From positions 1 through 9,337 of the forward strand of contig CAXCCG010000088.1 in assembly GCA_963981015.1 (NCBI GenBank): a DNA stretch of 9,337 nucleotides, read 5' to 3'. Numbering within the stretch: position 1 is the first letter of the stretch; each line of letters begins with the position of its first letter. The position numbers and the translations under genes were made by a program. Under the pieces are notes generated by a model. It was not told the origin of the DNA, did not search any database, and saw nothing but the letters and a program-made list of their open reading frames with translations. This document shows, one piece after another, positions 1-5,481 of the stretch. The DNA is from Thiopontia sp013349825 (GTDB lineage: Bacteria; Pseudomonadota; Gammaproteobacteria; GCF-002020875).

Positions 1-2
1 CT

Positions 3-134
3 TATGCTCGCGCACTCCAGATCAAAGAGGATTGTAAAAATGACATTGACCCACTGGCTCAGCGCCGTCGCGCCGACATTGGGGACTTCAACACTGTTGA
101 AGACCTTGCAGAAGAGTCGAGGTTATCCCCCTGA
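3..134 (+). pseudogene. 3' remnant of an unidentified gene entering from the left edge
   Basis: A frame is open from the left edge to a TGA at 132-134. It encodes a hydrophilic, probably helical stretch rich in Asp, Glu, Arg and Lys (for example YARALQIKEDC and FNTVEDLAEE). The opposite strand here translates into Ser/Arg-rich text of the kind usually seen antisense to a real gene, which supports the plus frame as the coding one. The last few codons (about 117-131) run into sequence that reads on the other strand as a methyltransferase N-terminus, so the natural 3' end is probably missing and these are read-through residues. I do not recognise the family. With only 43 residues visible it could equally be the tail of a longer intact gene, so confidence is low. 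Confidence 0.35.
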
Positions 135-259
135 ATCAGCATATTTTCACTGTTACTATCCCCATAACTCAGCTCCGGCACCGACTGTAGCAGTCGGTAA
201 GGGACCTGGTTGGCCTGTTTTACGGCTTGATCCTTGTTTAACCAGTCAAGTAGCGGCAT
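59..259 (-). pseudogene. Truncated N-terminus of a type III-like (Mod) adenine DNA methyltransferase
   Basis: The first ~48 codons (259 down to about 116) match the conserved start of site-specific adenine methyltransferases of the type III Mod kind. Visible landmarks are the opening PLLDWLNKDQAV, then VPYRLL, then ENMLIQGDNLD just before the point where these enzymes carry the catalytic DPPYNT motif. After GDNLD the text becomes Ser/Arg-rich nonsense and stops at residue 66. Family members run to several hundred residues, so the SAM pocket, DPPY motif and target-recognition region are absent and no activity is expected. It starts with ATG 23 bases after the fic stop on the same strand, with a weak GAGAA six bases upstream, so fic and mod were probably one transcript. 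The break coincides with the cut end of the plus-strand fragment at 3-134. Confidence 0.72.
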
Positions 260-282
260 GGTAGTTCTCGATGATGTTCTGT

Positions 283-1422
283 TTAGCTGAAGAGGTCGAT
301 ATAGGGGCTGTAGCGAAACTGGCGGTTACGTGACTGTCCGGTCACCTCTTCCAACAGGCCATGGTCGACAAATTTATTCATCAATTGATTGGCGGCTGGA
401 TAGGTGACCTCAATCAGTTGCTGAATATCTTTCACCTTGATAATCGGTTTCTGATAGAGCGTCTCCAATACCTGCATCGCATTACCAGCCACACGGCCAA
501 AATGCTCTGCAATCAACTGGCGATGCGCTTCACGCAGATCCACAATGTTACGTGCAGTTACGGTGGCCTCTTGTGAAACCTCATAGATCCCTTGCAGGAA
601 GAATTTTAGCCATGCCTCCCAGCTCCCCTGTTCACGTACAGACTGGAGCAGCTCATAGTAGTCCTGACGCTGTTTCTTGAAGTAGTGAGAGATGTAGAGC
701 ACTGGAATCTCCAGTATCCCCTTTTGATAGAGCATAAAGGCGATCAGCAGGCGTCCGACACGACCATTACCATCGAGAAAGGGATGGATGGTCTCAAACT
801 GGGCATGTGCCATCCCAATCTGCAGCAGAGCAGGCAGACTCTCTTCATGGAGGAACTGCTCAAACTGCGCCAGAATGTCTTCCAGCTGTTGTGGTGGCGG
901 TGGTACAAAGCTCGCCTCTTTTACGGTACACCCCTGAGGACCAATCCAGTTCTGGATCTTACGCCATTCACCGGGTTGAGCGTTGCCGCCACGCACACCA
1001 TCCAACAGTACACTATGAATCTCTCGAATCAGGCGATTGGAGAGCGGCAAGGTCTGCAGTCGTTCCAGGCCATAGTTCATTGCCTGTACGTAGTTGAGTA
1101 CCTCATCCACATCACGGGGCCGCTCACTATCGAATATCTCCGCCTCAACTTCCAGCAGATCATTCAGTGAACTTTGGGTGCCCTCAATCTGACTGGAGAG
1201 TACCGCCTCTTTACGTATATACATAAAGATGAAGAGGTCTGGGTTGGGGAGCGTGCGGATAGAGCCATCGAGCCGTCCCAGTGCACGATCTGCACTGGAG
1301 AGCAGAGCCTGCATCTCAGAATCAAGCTGCAGTGAAGGGACAGGAGGCAGCGGCTTGGGGATAAAGGCTTGGTAGCCTCCCGGCTGCAGAGTAAATTGTC
1401 CCGAACGGGTTTGTCGATCCAT
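283..1422 (-). CDS. Fic family protein (predicted AMPylase, inhibitory motif in N-terminal region)
   Basis: A 379-residue Fic protein. Fic enzymes transfer a nucleotide monophosphate, usually AMP from ATP, to a hydroxyl side chain of a target protein in the cytoplasm. The signature HPFLDGNGRVGR is complete at residues 213-224, with catalytic His213 and the phosphate-binding Asp/Asn/Arg positions present. The N-terminal Fic_N-like region holds S76-S-Q-I-E80-G81, matching the inhibitory motif (S/T)xxxE(G/N) upstream of the Fic core, i.e. the class II arrangement. Residues 172-190 (FVPPPPQQLED) correspond to the target-docking flap. Residues ~325-379 look like a winged helix (KVKDIQQLIEVTYPAANQL), common in this subfamily and consistent with DNA binding or autoregulation. 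ATG at 1422 has AGG about a dozen bases upstream. It precedes the mod stub, a known genomic association of Fic proteins with type III-like systems. It appears intact; its target is unknown. Confidence 0.93.
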   Translation of the reverse strand: MDRQTRSGQFTLQPGGYQAFIPKPLPPVPSLQLDSEMQALLSSADRALGRLDGSIRTLPNPDLFIFMYIRKEAVLSSQIEGTQSSLNDLLEVEAEIFDSERPRDVDEVLNYVQAMNYGLERLQTLPLSNRLIREIHSVLLDGVRGGNAQPGEWRKIQNWIGPQGCTVKEASFVPPPPQQLEDILAQFEQFLHEESLPALLQIGMAHAQFETIHPFLDGNGRVGRLLIAFMLYQKGILEIPVLYISHYFKKQRQDYYELLQSVREQGSWEAWLKFFLQGIYEVSQEATVTARNIVDLREAHRQLIAEHFGRVAGNAMQVLETLYQKPIIKVKDIQQLIEVTYPAANQLMNKFVDHGLLEEVTGQSRNRQFRYSPYIDLFS

Positions 1423-1464
1423 TGTTAAAGGCTACCTATTACAGAGCTGCAGCTTAGGCCGTTT

Positions 1465-1493
1465 ATTAAAGGCAGACTTTAACACAGAAGCAA
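1465..1493 (-). promoter_or_regulatory. Possible sigma70-type promoter for fic
   Basis: On the minus strand TTGCTT (1493-1488) is followed after 17 bases by TTTAAT (1470-1465), 5 of 6 bases matching the -10 consensus and 3 of 6 the -35. It would give a leader of about 35 bases before the fic ATG. The octamer TTAAAGGC (plus strand) occurs both over this -10 box (1466-1473) and just before the start codon (1425-1432), a possible binding site pair for the Fic winged helix. The match is by eye only. Confidence 0.3.
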
Positions 1494-1628
1494 AGCCAAT
1501 CCATATGTAAGTCTGACTATAACAACGCCAAGAGTAGATGCCGGTAGCTCTAACAGCCGCAACCTCACAACTTTTTCCGGTTACCCCCCTCCTCTAGCGC
1601 TTCAATCTCCAGCTCCATTCAAGACTGG

Positions 1629-1826
1629 GTGGAGCAGCAGGTTGGGGCACGTTACAGCAATGTCAGCGACTACATGCGGGATCTGATCCGTAAGGAGCAA
1701 GATCACTCCGAAAAGATCGAAGCGATGCAGCAGCATGTTACGGAAGGCATCGAAAGCGGTGCTGGCTCATACACTATGGCCGAGTTACGCGAGATTGCGC
1801 ATAAGCAGACTCACGCCCCGGAATGA
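1629..1826 (+). CDS. ParD-like ribbon-helix-helix antitoxin, 5' end damaged
   Basis: The 65-residue frame carries the ParD/CopG-type core RYSNVSDYMRDLIRKEQ (residues ~8-24), then a charged linker and the helical toxin-binding tail ending TMAELREIAHK. In its family this protein neutralises ParE and represses its own operon. The usual N-terminus has a short beta strand, roughly N-I-S-L-P-x-S-L-x-D-W-V. Upstream of the GTG at 1629 the same frame stays open back to 1554 and reads S-I-S-S-S-I-Q-D-W, so part of that strand remains, but two residues seem missing. There is no ATG and no Shine-Dalgarno before the GTG. One residue is also missing before ARYSN compared with the common SGRYSN. The DNA-binding strand is therefore probably lost. 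It overlaps the toxin start by ATGA at 1823-1826. Confidence 0.7.
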   Translation: MEQQVGARYSNVSDYMRDLIRKEQDHSEKIEAMQQHVTEGIESGAGSYTMAELREIAHKQTHAPE

Positions 1827-2071
1827 GCTATTCACTTAGCAAAAAGGCCGAGGAAGACATTATTGCAATCTACCTTGAAGGCGCTTCTCAATTTGGCACC
1901 AGACAAGCAGATCATTATCACCAGAAACCGGAAGAGGCATTCCGGTTCCTAGCAGATAACCCAGAAGCAGCAAGACATCGAACTGAACTAAGCCCTCCGG
2001 TACGGCTCCACCCCTTCAAATCACACATCATTCTCTATACAGCTGATGAGAAGGGAGAAGGATTTTCTTAA
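1823..2071 (+). pseudogene. ParE-family toxin lacking its C-terminus
   Basis: The product is recognisable as ParE/RelE superfamily: SYSLSKKAEEDIIAIYLEGASQ at the start, FLADNPEAARHRTELSPPVR in the middle and LHPFKSHIILY before the end. Family members are about 95-100 residues and finish with a strand and tail of the type ILIIRVRHxHEDW, needed for toxicity. Here the frame leaves that path after ILYTADEKGEG and stops at residue 82. A neighbouring frame reads a weak trace (DFLNVHICH) and then stops too, so the loss looks like a frameshift followed by decay. The ATG overlaps the antitoxin stop, showing original translational coupling. It is probably inactive, which would relax the need for the damaged antitoxin. 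Confidence 0.72.
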
Positions 2072-2086
2072 CGTCCATATATGCCA

Positions 2087-2308
2087 CTAAACATCACAGT
2101 CATCATCTCCACCAAGCAGAAAACCGAGGCCAAAGATCGCTAGCACCCCCAATACAGCACTCCCCTCTTTGGTTGTAAGCAGATCGAGAATTGCTCCCAG
2201 CGCAGCAAAGATAAACCACAAGATCATAAAACCCATTACACCAGAGAGCATGTTTCCTGTATCTATCCAGATCCAACCACCAGCAAACAACCCTATTAAA
2301 AGAGGCAT
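2087..2308 (-). CDS. Small hydrophobic membrane protein of unknown function
   Basis: A 73-residue protein that is almost wholly hydrophobic: a first stretch around residues 2-16, a second around 20-42 (VMGFMILWFIFAALGAI), a short charged loop (TTKEG), and a third stretch around 50-65 (VLGVLAIFGLGFLLGG), ending in the acidic tail DDDCDV. Two or three inner-membrane helices are likely. I chose the ATG at 2308 rather than the GTG at 2311 because GAGGGA lies six bases upstream of the ATG. The ATG shares one base with the stop codon of the 179-residue gene before it (TGATG), so translation is probably coupled. No family recognised. It is last in the minus-strand cluster and might anchor or partner the preceding protein. 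Confidence 0.75.
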   Translation of the reverse strand: MPLLIGLFAGGWIWIDTGNMLSGVMGFMILWFIFAALGAILDLLTTKEGSAVLGVLAIFGLGFLLGGDDDCDV

Positions 2309-2847
2309 CACTCTTCCCTCACGATCTGTTCATCTTCCGTTGAAACATCACCAGCCGCATGGCCACCACCCCAGGCATCGACATTGAATATCTCACGCCA
2401 GCCCCGTTGATCACTGTCTAATTTCCTCTCTTCATTCGACATCTTTTGTAACCCTTCACGGTTATCAACCACCCTCCTCTCGACCACCACTCCTTTCTCT
2501 ATCCGGATCATCAAATCCTGCTCATAAACAGAGCCAAACCCCATGTGTACATACTCCAGCTGTTCACCCTGTGGAATTCGTATGGTCTCGCTGATCCAGT
2601 CCGCAAACAGCGGATGACCTCCTTCAATCACATATTTTCTGCTGAACTTGTTGAGGTAAATCTTATCATCACGGATCTCCCACGTGGCTACATAGCCTCT
2701 CCAGCAAGCTGTACACTCCCAGTCATCCTCACTTGCTCCTTCTTGCAACCTAACCCGGTCATCTCCTTCAGGCGGTAACGGAGGACAGTAGGCCATTGAG
2801 GTATCCTCTCCATCCAAAATCAGATTCTCATGAAATTGCGCTGTCAT
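2308..2847 (-). CDS. Conserved-looking hypothetical protein, 179 residues, coupled to a membrane protein
   Basis: A soluble protein without signal peptide or membrane helix. The N-terminus reads as a compact domain (ILDGEDTSMAYCPPLP, then a CTAC motif with Cys45 and Cys48, then GYVATWEIRDDKIYL). It is followed by a Trp- and Gly-containing section (FADWISETIRIPQG, HMGFGSVYEQDLMIRIEKG, residues ~82-119). The last 50 residues are charged and probably flexible. The pattern resembles a family of gammaproteobacterial hypothetical proteins, but I know of no function. AAGGAG lies six bases before the ATG, which fixes the start. It begins 15 bases after the hydrolase stop and its own stop overlaps the next gene's start. 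Confidence 0.8.
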   Translation of the reverse strand: MTAQFHENLILDGEDTSMAYCPPLPPEGDDRVRLQEGASEDDWECTACWRGYVATWEIRDDKIYLNKFSRKYVIEGGHPLFADWISETIRIPQGEQLEYVHMGFGSVYEQDLMIRIEKGVVVERRVVDNREGLQKMSNEERKLDSDQRGWREIFNVDAWGGGHAAGDVSTEDEQIVREE

Positions 2848-2862
2848 AATCTTCTCCTTCTT

Positions 2863-3477
2863 CTATCCGGCCAGCTCATACCTTTTCAGCCTGAGCCACT
2901 GATCCAGCACCGATGAAACATAGTGAATACCCAAAGAGTGAGCCGTATCGACTGCGTAGAAGCAGTCCGCGTTCAACCTCTCCCCCAGTTGCGCCACCCG
3001 CACCGGATTGCTCTGCCAGTCATTCTCACCCACATGGATCTCCAGTGATACTGGTATTGGAAACTTTCCTGCATAGACCCGCTTCATCAATCGATCTGCT
3101 CTGGGGGGCGTAAACGAAGAGAAACTCTTCTCATGCGCTACCCCACCCAGTATTGGCGATAGCAACAACAACCTCCCCGGAAAGGTGCGCATCTCAGCAA
3201 GCGCATGGAGCAGCAGATAGGCCCCGTACGAGACCGCAACCACTTCCGCCTCTGGATACCAGTAGTGCGCTTTCAGGTCTTGCTTGATGATATTGGTCTG
3301 ATCCTGAAACCCATACCCCGCCAAATCACCCGTCACCTCTCTTCCCTGCAACAGGTAACCCCGCTCAGAGAGTGACAGACCCAGACCAGCCTTTATCTCA
3401 CCACCTCTCCCCGGCAAGTAATAGATCGATTCCACCACCGTTTTCTCTCCCATGTATTTACTACTCCCCATCAGCAT
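2863..3477 (-). CDS. Alpha/beta-hydrolase fold protein
   Basis: Likely a cytoplasmic serine hydrolase. LPGRGGEI (residues 21-28) fits the oxyanion-hole loop after the first strand. VVAVSYGAYLLLHAL (79-93) is a nucleophile elbow with Ser83. HVGENDW (148-154) offers Asp153 and VDTAHSLG (176-183) offers His180 in the right order and spacing for the catalytic triad. LLLLSPILGG (103-112) is a typical core strand. The family includes esterases, lipases and peptidases, and the substrate cannot be read from sequence. Length (204 residues) is short but within range, with a small cap. The ATG at 3477 gives the longest product. The ATG at 3453 (residue 9) is an attractive alternative because GGGGAG lies ten bases upstream. 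It sits third in the minus-strand cluster. Confidence 0.82.
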   Translation of the reverse strand: MLMGSSKYMGEKTVVESIYYLPGRGGEIKAGLGLSLSERGYLLQGREVTGDLAGYGFQDQTNIIKQDLKAHYWYPEAEVVAVSYGAYLLLHALAEMRTFPGRLLLLSPILGGVAHEKSFSSFTPPRADRLMKRVYAGKFPIPVSLEIHVGENDWQSNPVRVAQLGERLNADCFYAVDTAHSLGIHYVSSVLDQWLRLKRYELAG

Positions 3478-3483
3478 AGCCCA

Positions 3484-3861
3484 TCAATGCGACGCATCAT
3501 GTCGCCAGACACATCCTCGCTCTCGATTTCGCAGATACCAGTTGAAAGTGACCCATCCACGATACTCCTCATAACTGCCGTACCGAATCGCCTTACGTTG
3601 CATGTAGTCCATGGTTTCGGCAAGAAACTGATCAGCCTCCTTTTCCTTACTGGAGAGGCGCTCTCTCACTGTCTGATAGATTCCATCACACCCATCCCAG
3701 AGCCGTTCGTTGATATAGATACCTGCATCTGTGAGCTCTTCATAACTGATACGTTTGAGGACAATCGCCACCAGAGCAAAACAGTGCCATGACTCAAACC
3801 CCCTGTATCGGCCTGCTCCACCAAGACGATGGAAGTAGTCACAAACTACAGAGGCAGCCAC
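3484..3861 (-). CDS. Hypothetical protein, 125 residues, probably frameshifted near its start
   Basis: The frame begins with GTG at 3861, preceded in frame by TAA and without a Shine-Dalgarno sequence. It encodes a globular aromatic-rich protein (VCDYFHRLGGAGRYRGFESWHCF, then YINERLWDGCDGIY, then a Lys/Glu-rich helix, then RGWVTFNWYLRNRERG). No family was recognised. A better initiation site lies upstream in another frame: AAGGGG six bases before a GTG at 3887, which opens a 13-codon frame (VDDSSGNSKWLPL) that ends in TAG at 3848-3846. Adding one A in the AAA run near 3862 would join the two into a product beginning VDDSSGNSKVAASVV. A one-base deletion, or a sequencing error, is therefore suspected. 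The stop is six bases before the hydrolase ATG. Confidence 0.6.
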   Translation of the reverse strand: MAASVVCDYFHRLGGAGRYRGFESWHCFALVAIVLKRISYEELTDAGIYINERLWDGCDGIYQTVRERLSSKEKEADQFLAETMDYMQRKAIRYGSYEEYRGWVTFNWYLRNRERGCVWRHDASH

Positions 3862-3890
3862 TTTGAATTACCACTACTGTCATCCACGGT

Positions 3891-4151
3891 CTACCCCTTG
3901 CGCTTCTTGCCATAGCGCTTGATGTCACAACCGGTATCAGTATCAACAGCCACCAGCTTCACAAACTGGTCCAGCCCCATCGCCCTCATATTGCGGATCG
4001 CATTACGCCCTACACCACCTACACCCATCACAGTAATATTGGCACCAGGTCGCAGCGACATATCCCGGAACGCCTTCACAACCTGGTTGGTACACTGAAC
4101 CTTTCTCTTCTGTTTACTCTTCGCCTGCCCTTCAGCCGCTTCATGAAACAT
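3891..4151 (-). CDS. Small protein resembling the N-terminal nucleotide-binding segment of FtsZ
   Basis: The product is 86 residues. Residues 1-34 are basic and polar. Residues 39-72 read ITVMGVGGVGRNAIRNM, then MGLDQFVKLVAVDTD. This follows the opening of FtsZ closely (I-x-V-x-GVGGxGxNAxxxM ... FxAxNTD), i.e. strand 1, the glycine loop and helix 1, strand 2 and the NTD loop. The chain then ends in a basic tail (KRYGKKRKG). The tubulin/FtsZ signature GGGTGTG, the T7 catalytic loop and the C-terminal domain are absent here and in the next gene, so GTPase activity and polymerisation are not expected. ThiF-like or other Rossmann folds also have GxGGxG, but the NA..M and DTD positions favour FtsZ. 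The ATG at 4151 is preferred because AGGGAG precedes it by seven bases; an upstream ATG at 4196 lacks such a site. Confidence 0.6.
   Translation of the reverse strand: MFHEAAEGQAKSKQKRKVQCTNQVVKAFRDMSLRPGANITVMGVGGVGRNAIRNMRAMGLDQFVKLVAVDTDTGCDIKRYGKKRKG
3894..3899 (-). promoter_or_regulatory. Shine-Dalgarno AAGGGG pointing to a GTG in a dead-end frame
   Basis: AAGGGG on the minus strand overlaps the last codons of the FtsZ-like gene and sits six bases from the GTG at 3887-3885. That GTG is not in frame with the 125-residue gene downstream. The site is the main evidence that the intended start of that gene was here. Confidence 0.45.
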
Positions 4152-4158
4152 AGCCGTT

Positions 4159-4164
4159 CTCCCT
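4159..4164 (-). promoter_or_regulatory. Shine-Dalgarno AGGGAG deciding the start of the FtsZ-like gene
   Basis: AGGGAG on the minus strand lies seven bases before ATG 4151-4149. It selects the 86-residue product over a 101-residue one starting at 4196. Confidence 0.6.
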
Positions 4165-4272
4165 ACGTTTTCTTTAATACAATCAAATAATTGCAAATTG
4201 GATAACGAATACTAGAGAGCACAAGCGACACAGCTCGTCGGGCAAGTAGGATTAAAAATGTCGAAGTAGTGT

Positions 4273-4302
4273 TATTATCAAGAACCAACCTGAACGATCA
4301 GG
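4273..4302 (+). promoter_or_regulatory. Candidate promoter and operator for the WYL regulator
   Basis: TATTAT at 4273-4278 matches the -10 consensus at five of six positions; no convincing -35 box is seen at the right distance. About ten bases downstream is an inverted repeat CCTGA-ACGA-TCAGG (4289-4302), which would straddle the expected transcription start. Autoregulation through inverted repeats is known for WYL regulators of defence operons such as BrxR and CapW; assignment of this repeat is inference. The intergenic region 4152-4359 must also hold the promoter of the divergent minus-strand cluster, for which nothing clear was found. Confidence 0.25.
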
Positions 4303-4359
4303 CCGAGCAGTTTGTGAACCATAAAAGCGACAGAGGGTGTCGATTAACGATCTATTCTG

Positions 4360-5343
4360 ATGGATGCAGCACTACGACAACTGGAGATGATGCGCCTCAT
4401 TCCACGCGCACCACGCTCCATTACCGTGACCCGACTGGCCGAGAAGCTGGAGGATGAGGGGTTTGCTATCAATGTGCGCACCATCCAGCGAGACCTCAAT
4501 GCACTGACCTCACTGTTCGACCTACGTAACAAGGCGGTGGGCCGTACCCAGAAGTGGTTCTGGGGAGAGAATGCAGAACTGATCGACATCCCCGGCATGT
4601 CACCACAAACTGCACTAACCATGTTCATGACCGAGCTATTCCTCTACGACCAACTCCCCCGCTCCATCACCAGCCACCTCACCCACCACTTTGAACAGGC
4701 GCGTGAGGTACTACAGAAACAGGGTGCACTCTCCAGCTGGACCGACAAGGTGCGCGTGGTACCCCGTACACAGCGGCTGATTCAGCCCAAGATTGATGAG
4801 GATATCGTTAAGGTAATCTACGATGCCCTGCTCAATGACAGAAAATTTATCGGCACCTACCTCAAACGTGGGGTACGTGTCAGCAAGGAGTACCCGGTCT
4901 CTCCGCTGGGACTGGTCTTTCGGGATGGCGTCACCTATCTGGTGGCCACACTGCGAGACTATCCGGATGTACGACAGATGGCCCTGCACCGCTTTCGAGG
5001 CGCTGAACCACTTGATGAGAAGGTCACTCCTCCCAAGGGGTTCAAGCTCGACCACTACATTAATGATCGAGAGTTTGACTACCCAGAGGGTGACTTCATC
5101 AACCTTGAGTTCAAGGCCAAGGACTTTGTGATTCAGGCACTACGGGAGACCCCGCTATCCCATAATCAAGGCATCCGCCCCTTTGAGGATGATTGGGTGA
5201 TTGTTAGTTGTCGAATCAAGGAGACACAGCAACTACGGTGGTGGTTATTGGGGTTTGGGGCTCAGGTGGAGGTGTTACAGCCTCGCCATCTTAGGGAATG
5301 GTTCAAAGAGAGTGCTCAAAATCTATATCAAATGTATCAATAA
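4360..5343 (+). CDS. WYL-domain transcriptional regulator with winged helix N-terminus
   Basis: A 327-residue cytoplasmic DNA-binding regulator. Residues ~5-55 form a winged helix-turn-helix (QLEMMRLIPRAP, TVTRLAEKLEDEGF, NVRTIQRDLNAL as recognition helix). Residues ~145-215 are the WYL ligand-sensing domain: YPVSPLGLVFRDGVTYLVA, with T-Y-L at the eponymous W-Y-L position, then ALHRFRGAEPLDE. Residues ~245-325 are the WCX C-terminal extension ending LLGFGAQVEVLQPRHLREWF. WYL domains are thought to bind nucleic acid or nucleotide ligands, and regulators of this architecture control CBASS, BREX and CRISPR loci. The ATG at 4360 gives the usual family N-terminus; no good Shine-Dalgarno precedes it (an AGAGGG lies more than 20 bases upstream), and in-frame TAA at 4345 rules out a much longer form. 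It lies upstream of and parallel to the nuclease-helicase gene, and is divergent from the hypothetical cluster, so it may control either or both. Confidence 0.92.
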   Translation: MDAALRQLEMMRLIPRAPRSITVTRLAEKLEDEGFAINVRTIQRDLNALTSLFDLRNKAVGRTQKWFWGENAELIDIPGMSPQTALTMFMTELFLYDQLPRSITSHLTHHFEQAREVLQKQGALSSWTDKVRVVPRTQRLIQPKIDEDIVKVIYDALLNDRKFIGTYLKRGVRVSKEYPVSPLGLVFRDGVTYLVATLRDYPDVRQMALHRFRGAEPLDEKVTPPKGFKLDHYINDREFDYPEGDFINLEFKAKDFVIQALRETPLSHNQGIRPFEDDWVIVSCRIKETQQLRWWLLGFGAQVEVLQPRHLREWFKESAQNLYQMYQ

Positions 5344-5391
5344 AACTTCCTCGGGCTTACCCGTGACTCTGTTTCTTGCGAGAATTAAGTT

Positions 5392-5481
5392 ATGAGCAAA
5401 GAGAAGCTAGGTTCGCCACGCTATCCAACAAAGGCGCGAGAGAAGGCTATTCGCCTAATTTGGGAACTATACGATGCCTAA
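5392..5481 (+). CDS. Possible 29-residue ORF overlapping the nuclease-helicase start
   Basis: ATG at 5392 opens a frame of 29 codons (starting MSKEKLGSPRYPTKAREKA, ending IWELYDA) whose TAA at 5479-5481 overlaps the next gene's ATG at 5474 by 8 bases. The peptide is basic in its first half and would make one amphipathic helix. The ribosome site is poor (GAGAATTAAG). Possible roles are a small partner protein or a leader peptide coupling translation to the large gene. It could also be chance or a remnant. No homologue is recognised. Confidence 0.35.
   Translation: MSKEKLGSPRYPTKAREKAIRLIWELYDA

Noticed and set aside
685..1170. 161-codon plus-strand ORF inside fic
   Set aside because: It lies wholly antisense to the Fic gene, which has a complete signature motif; its product looks like shadow translation.
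1565..1618. 17-codon minus-strand ORF as a real small gene
   Set aside because: It has no ribosome site and no recognisable product; reported only as a possible gene tail at a junction.
3861..3891. The 125-residue gene as the missing rest of the FtsZ-like protein
   Set aside because: The downstream frames lack the GGGTGTG signature and other FtsZ motifs, so a frameshifted full-length FtsZ is not supported.
4197..4359. Promoter for the minus-strand five-gene cluster
   Set aside because: TTGCAA and TATTAAAG-like pieces exist upstream of 4151 but their spacing does not fit a sigma70 promoter, so no site is annotated.
5353..5366. CGGG-CTTA-CCCG hairpin after the WYL gene as a terminator
   Set aside because: The stem is only four base pairs and no T run follows, so it would not separate the WYL gene from the downstream effector.
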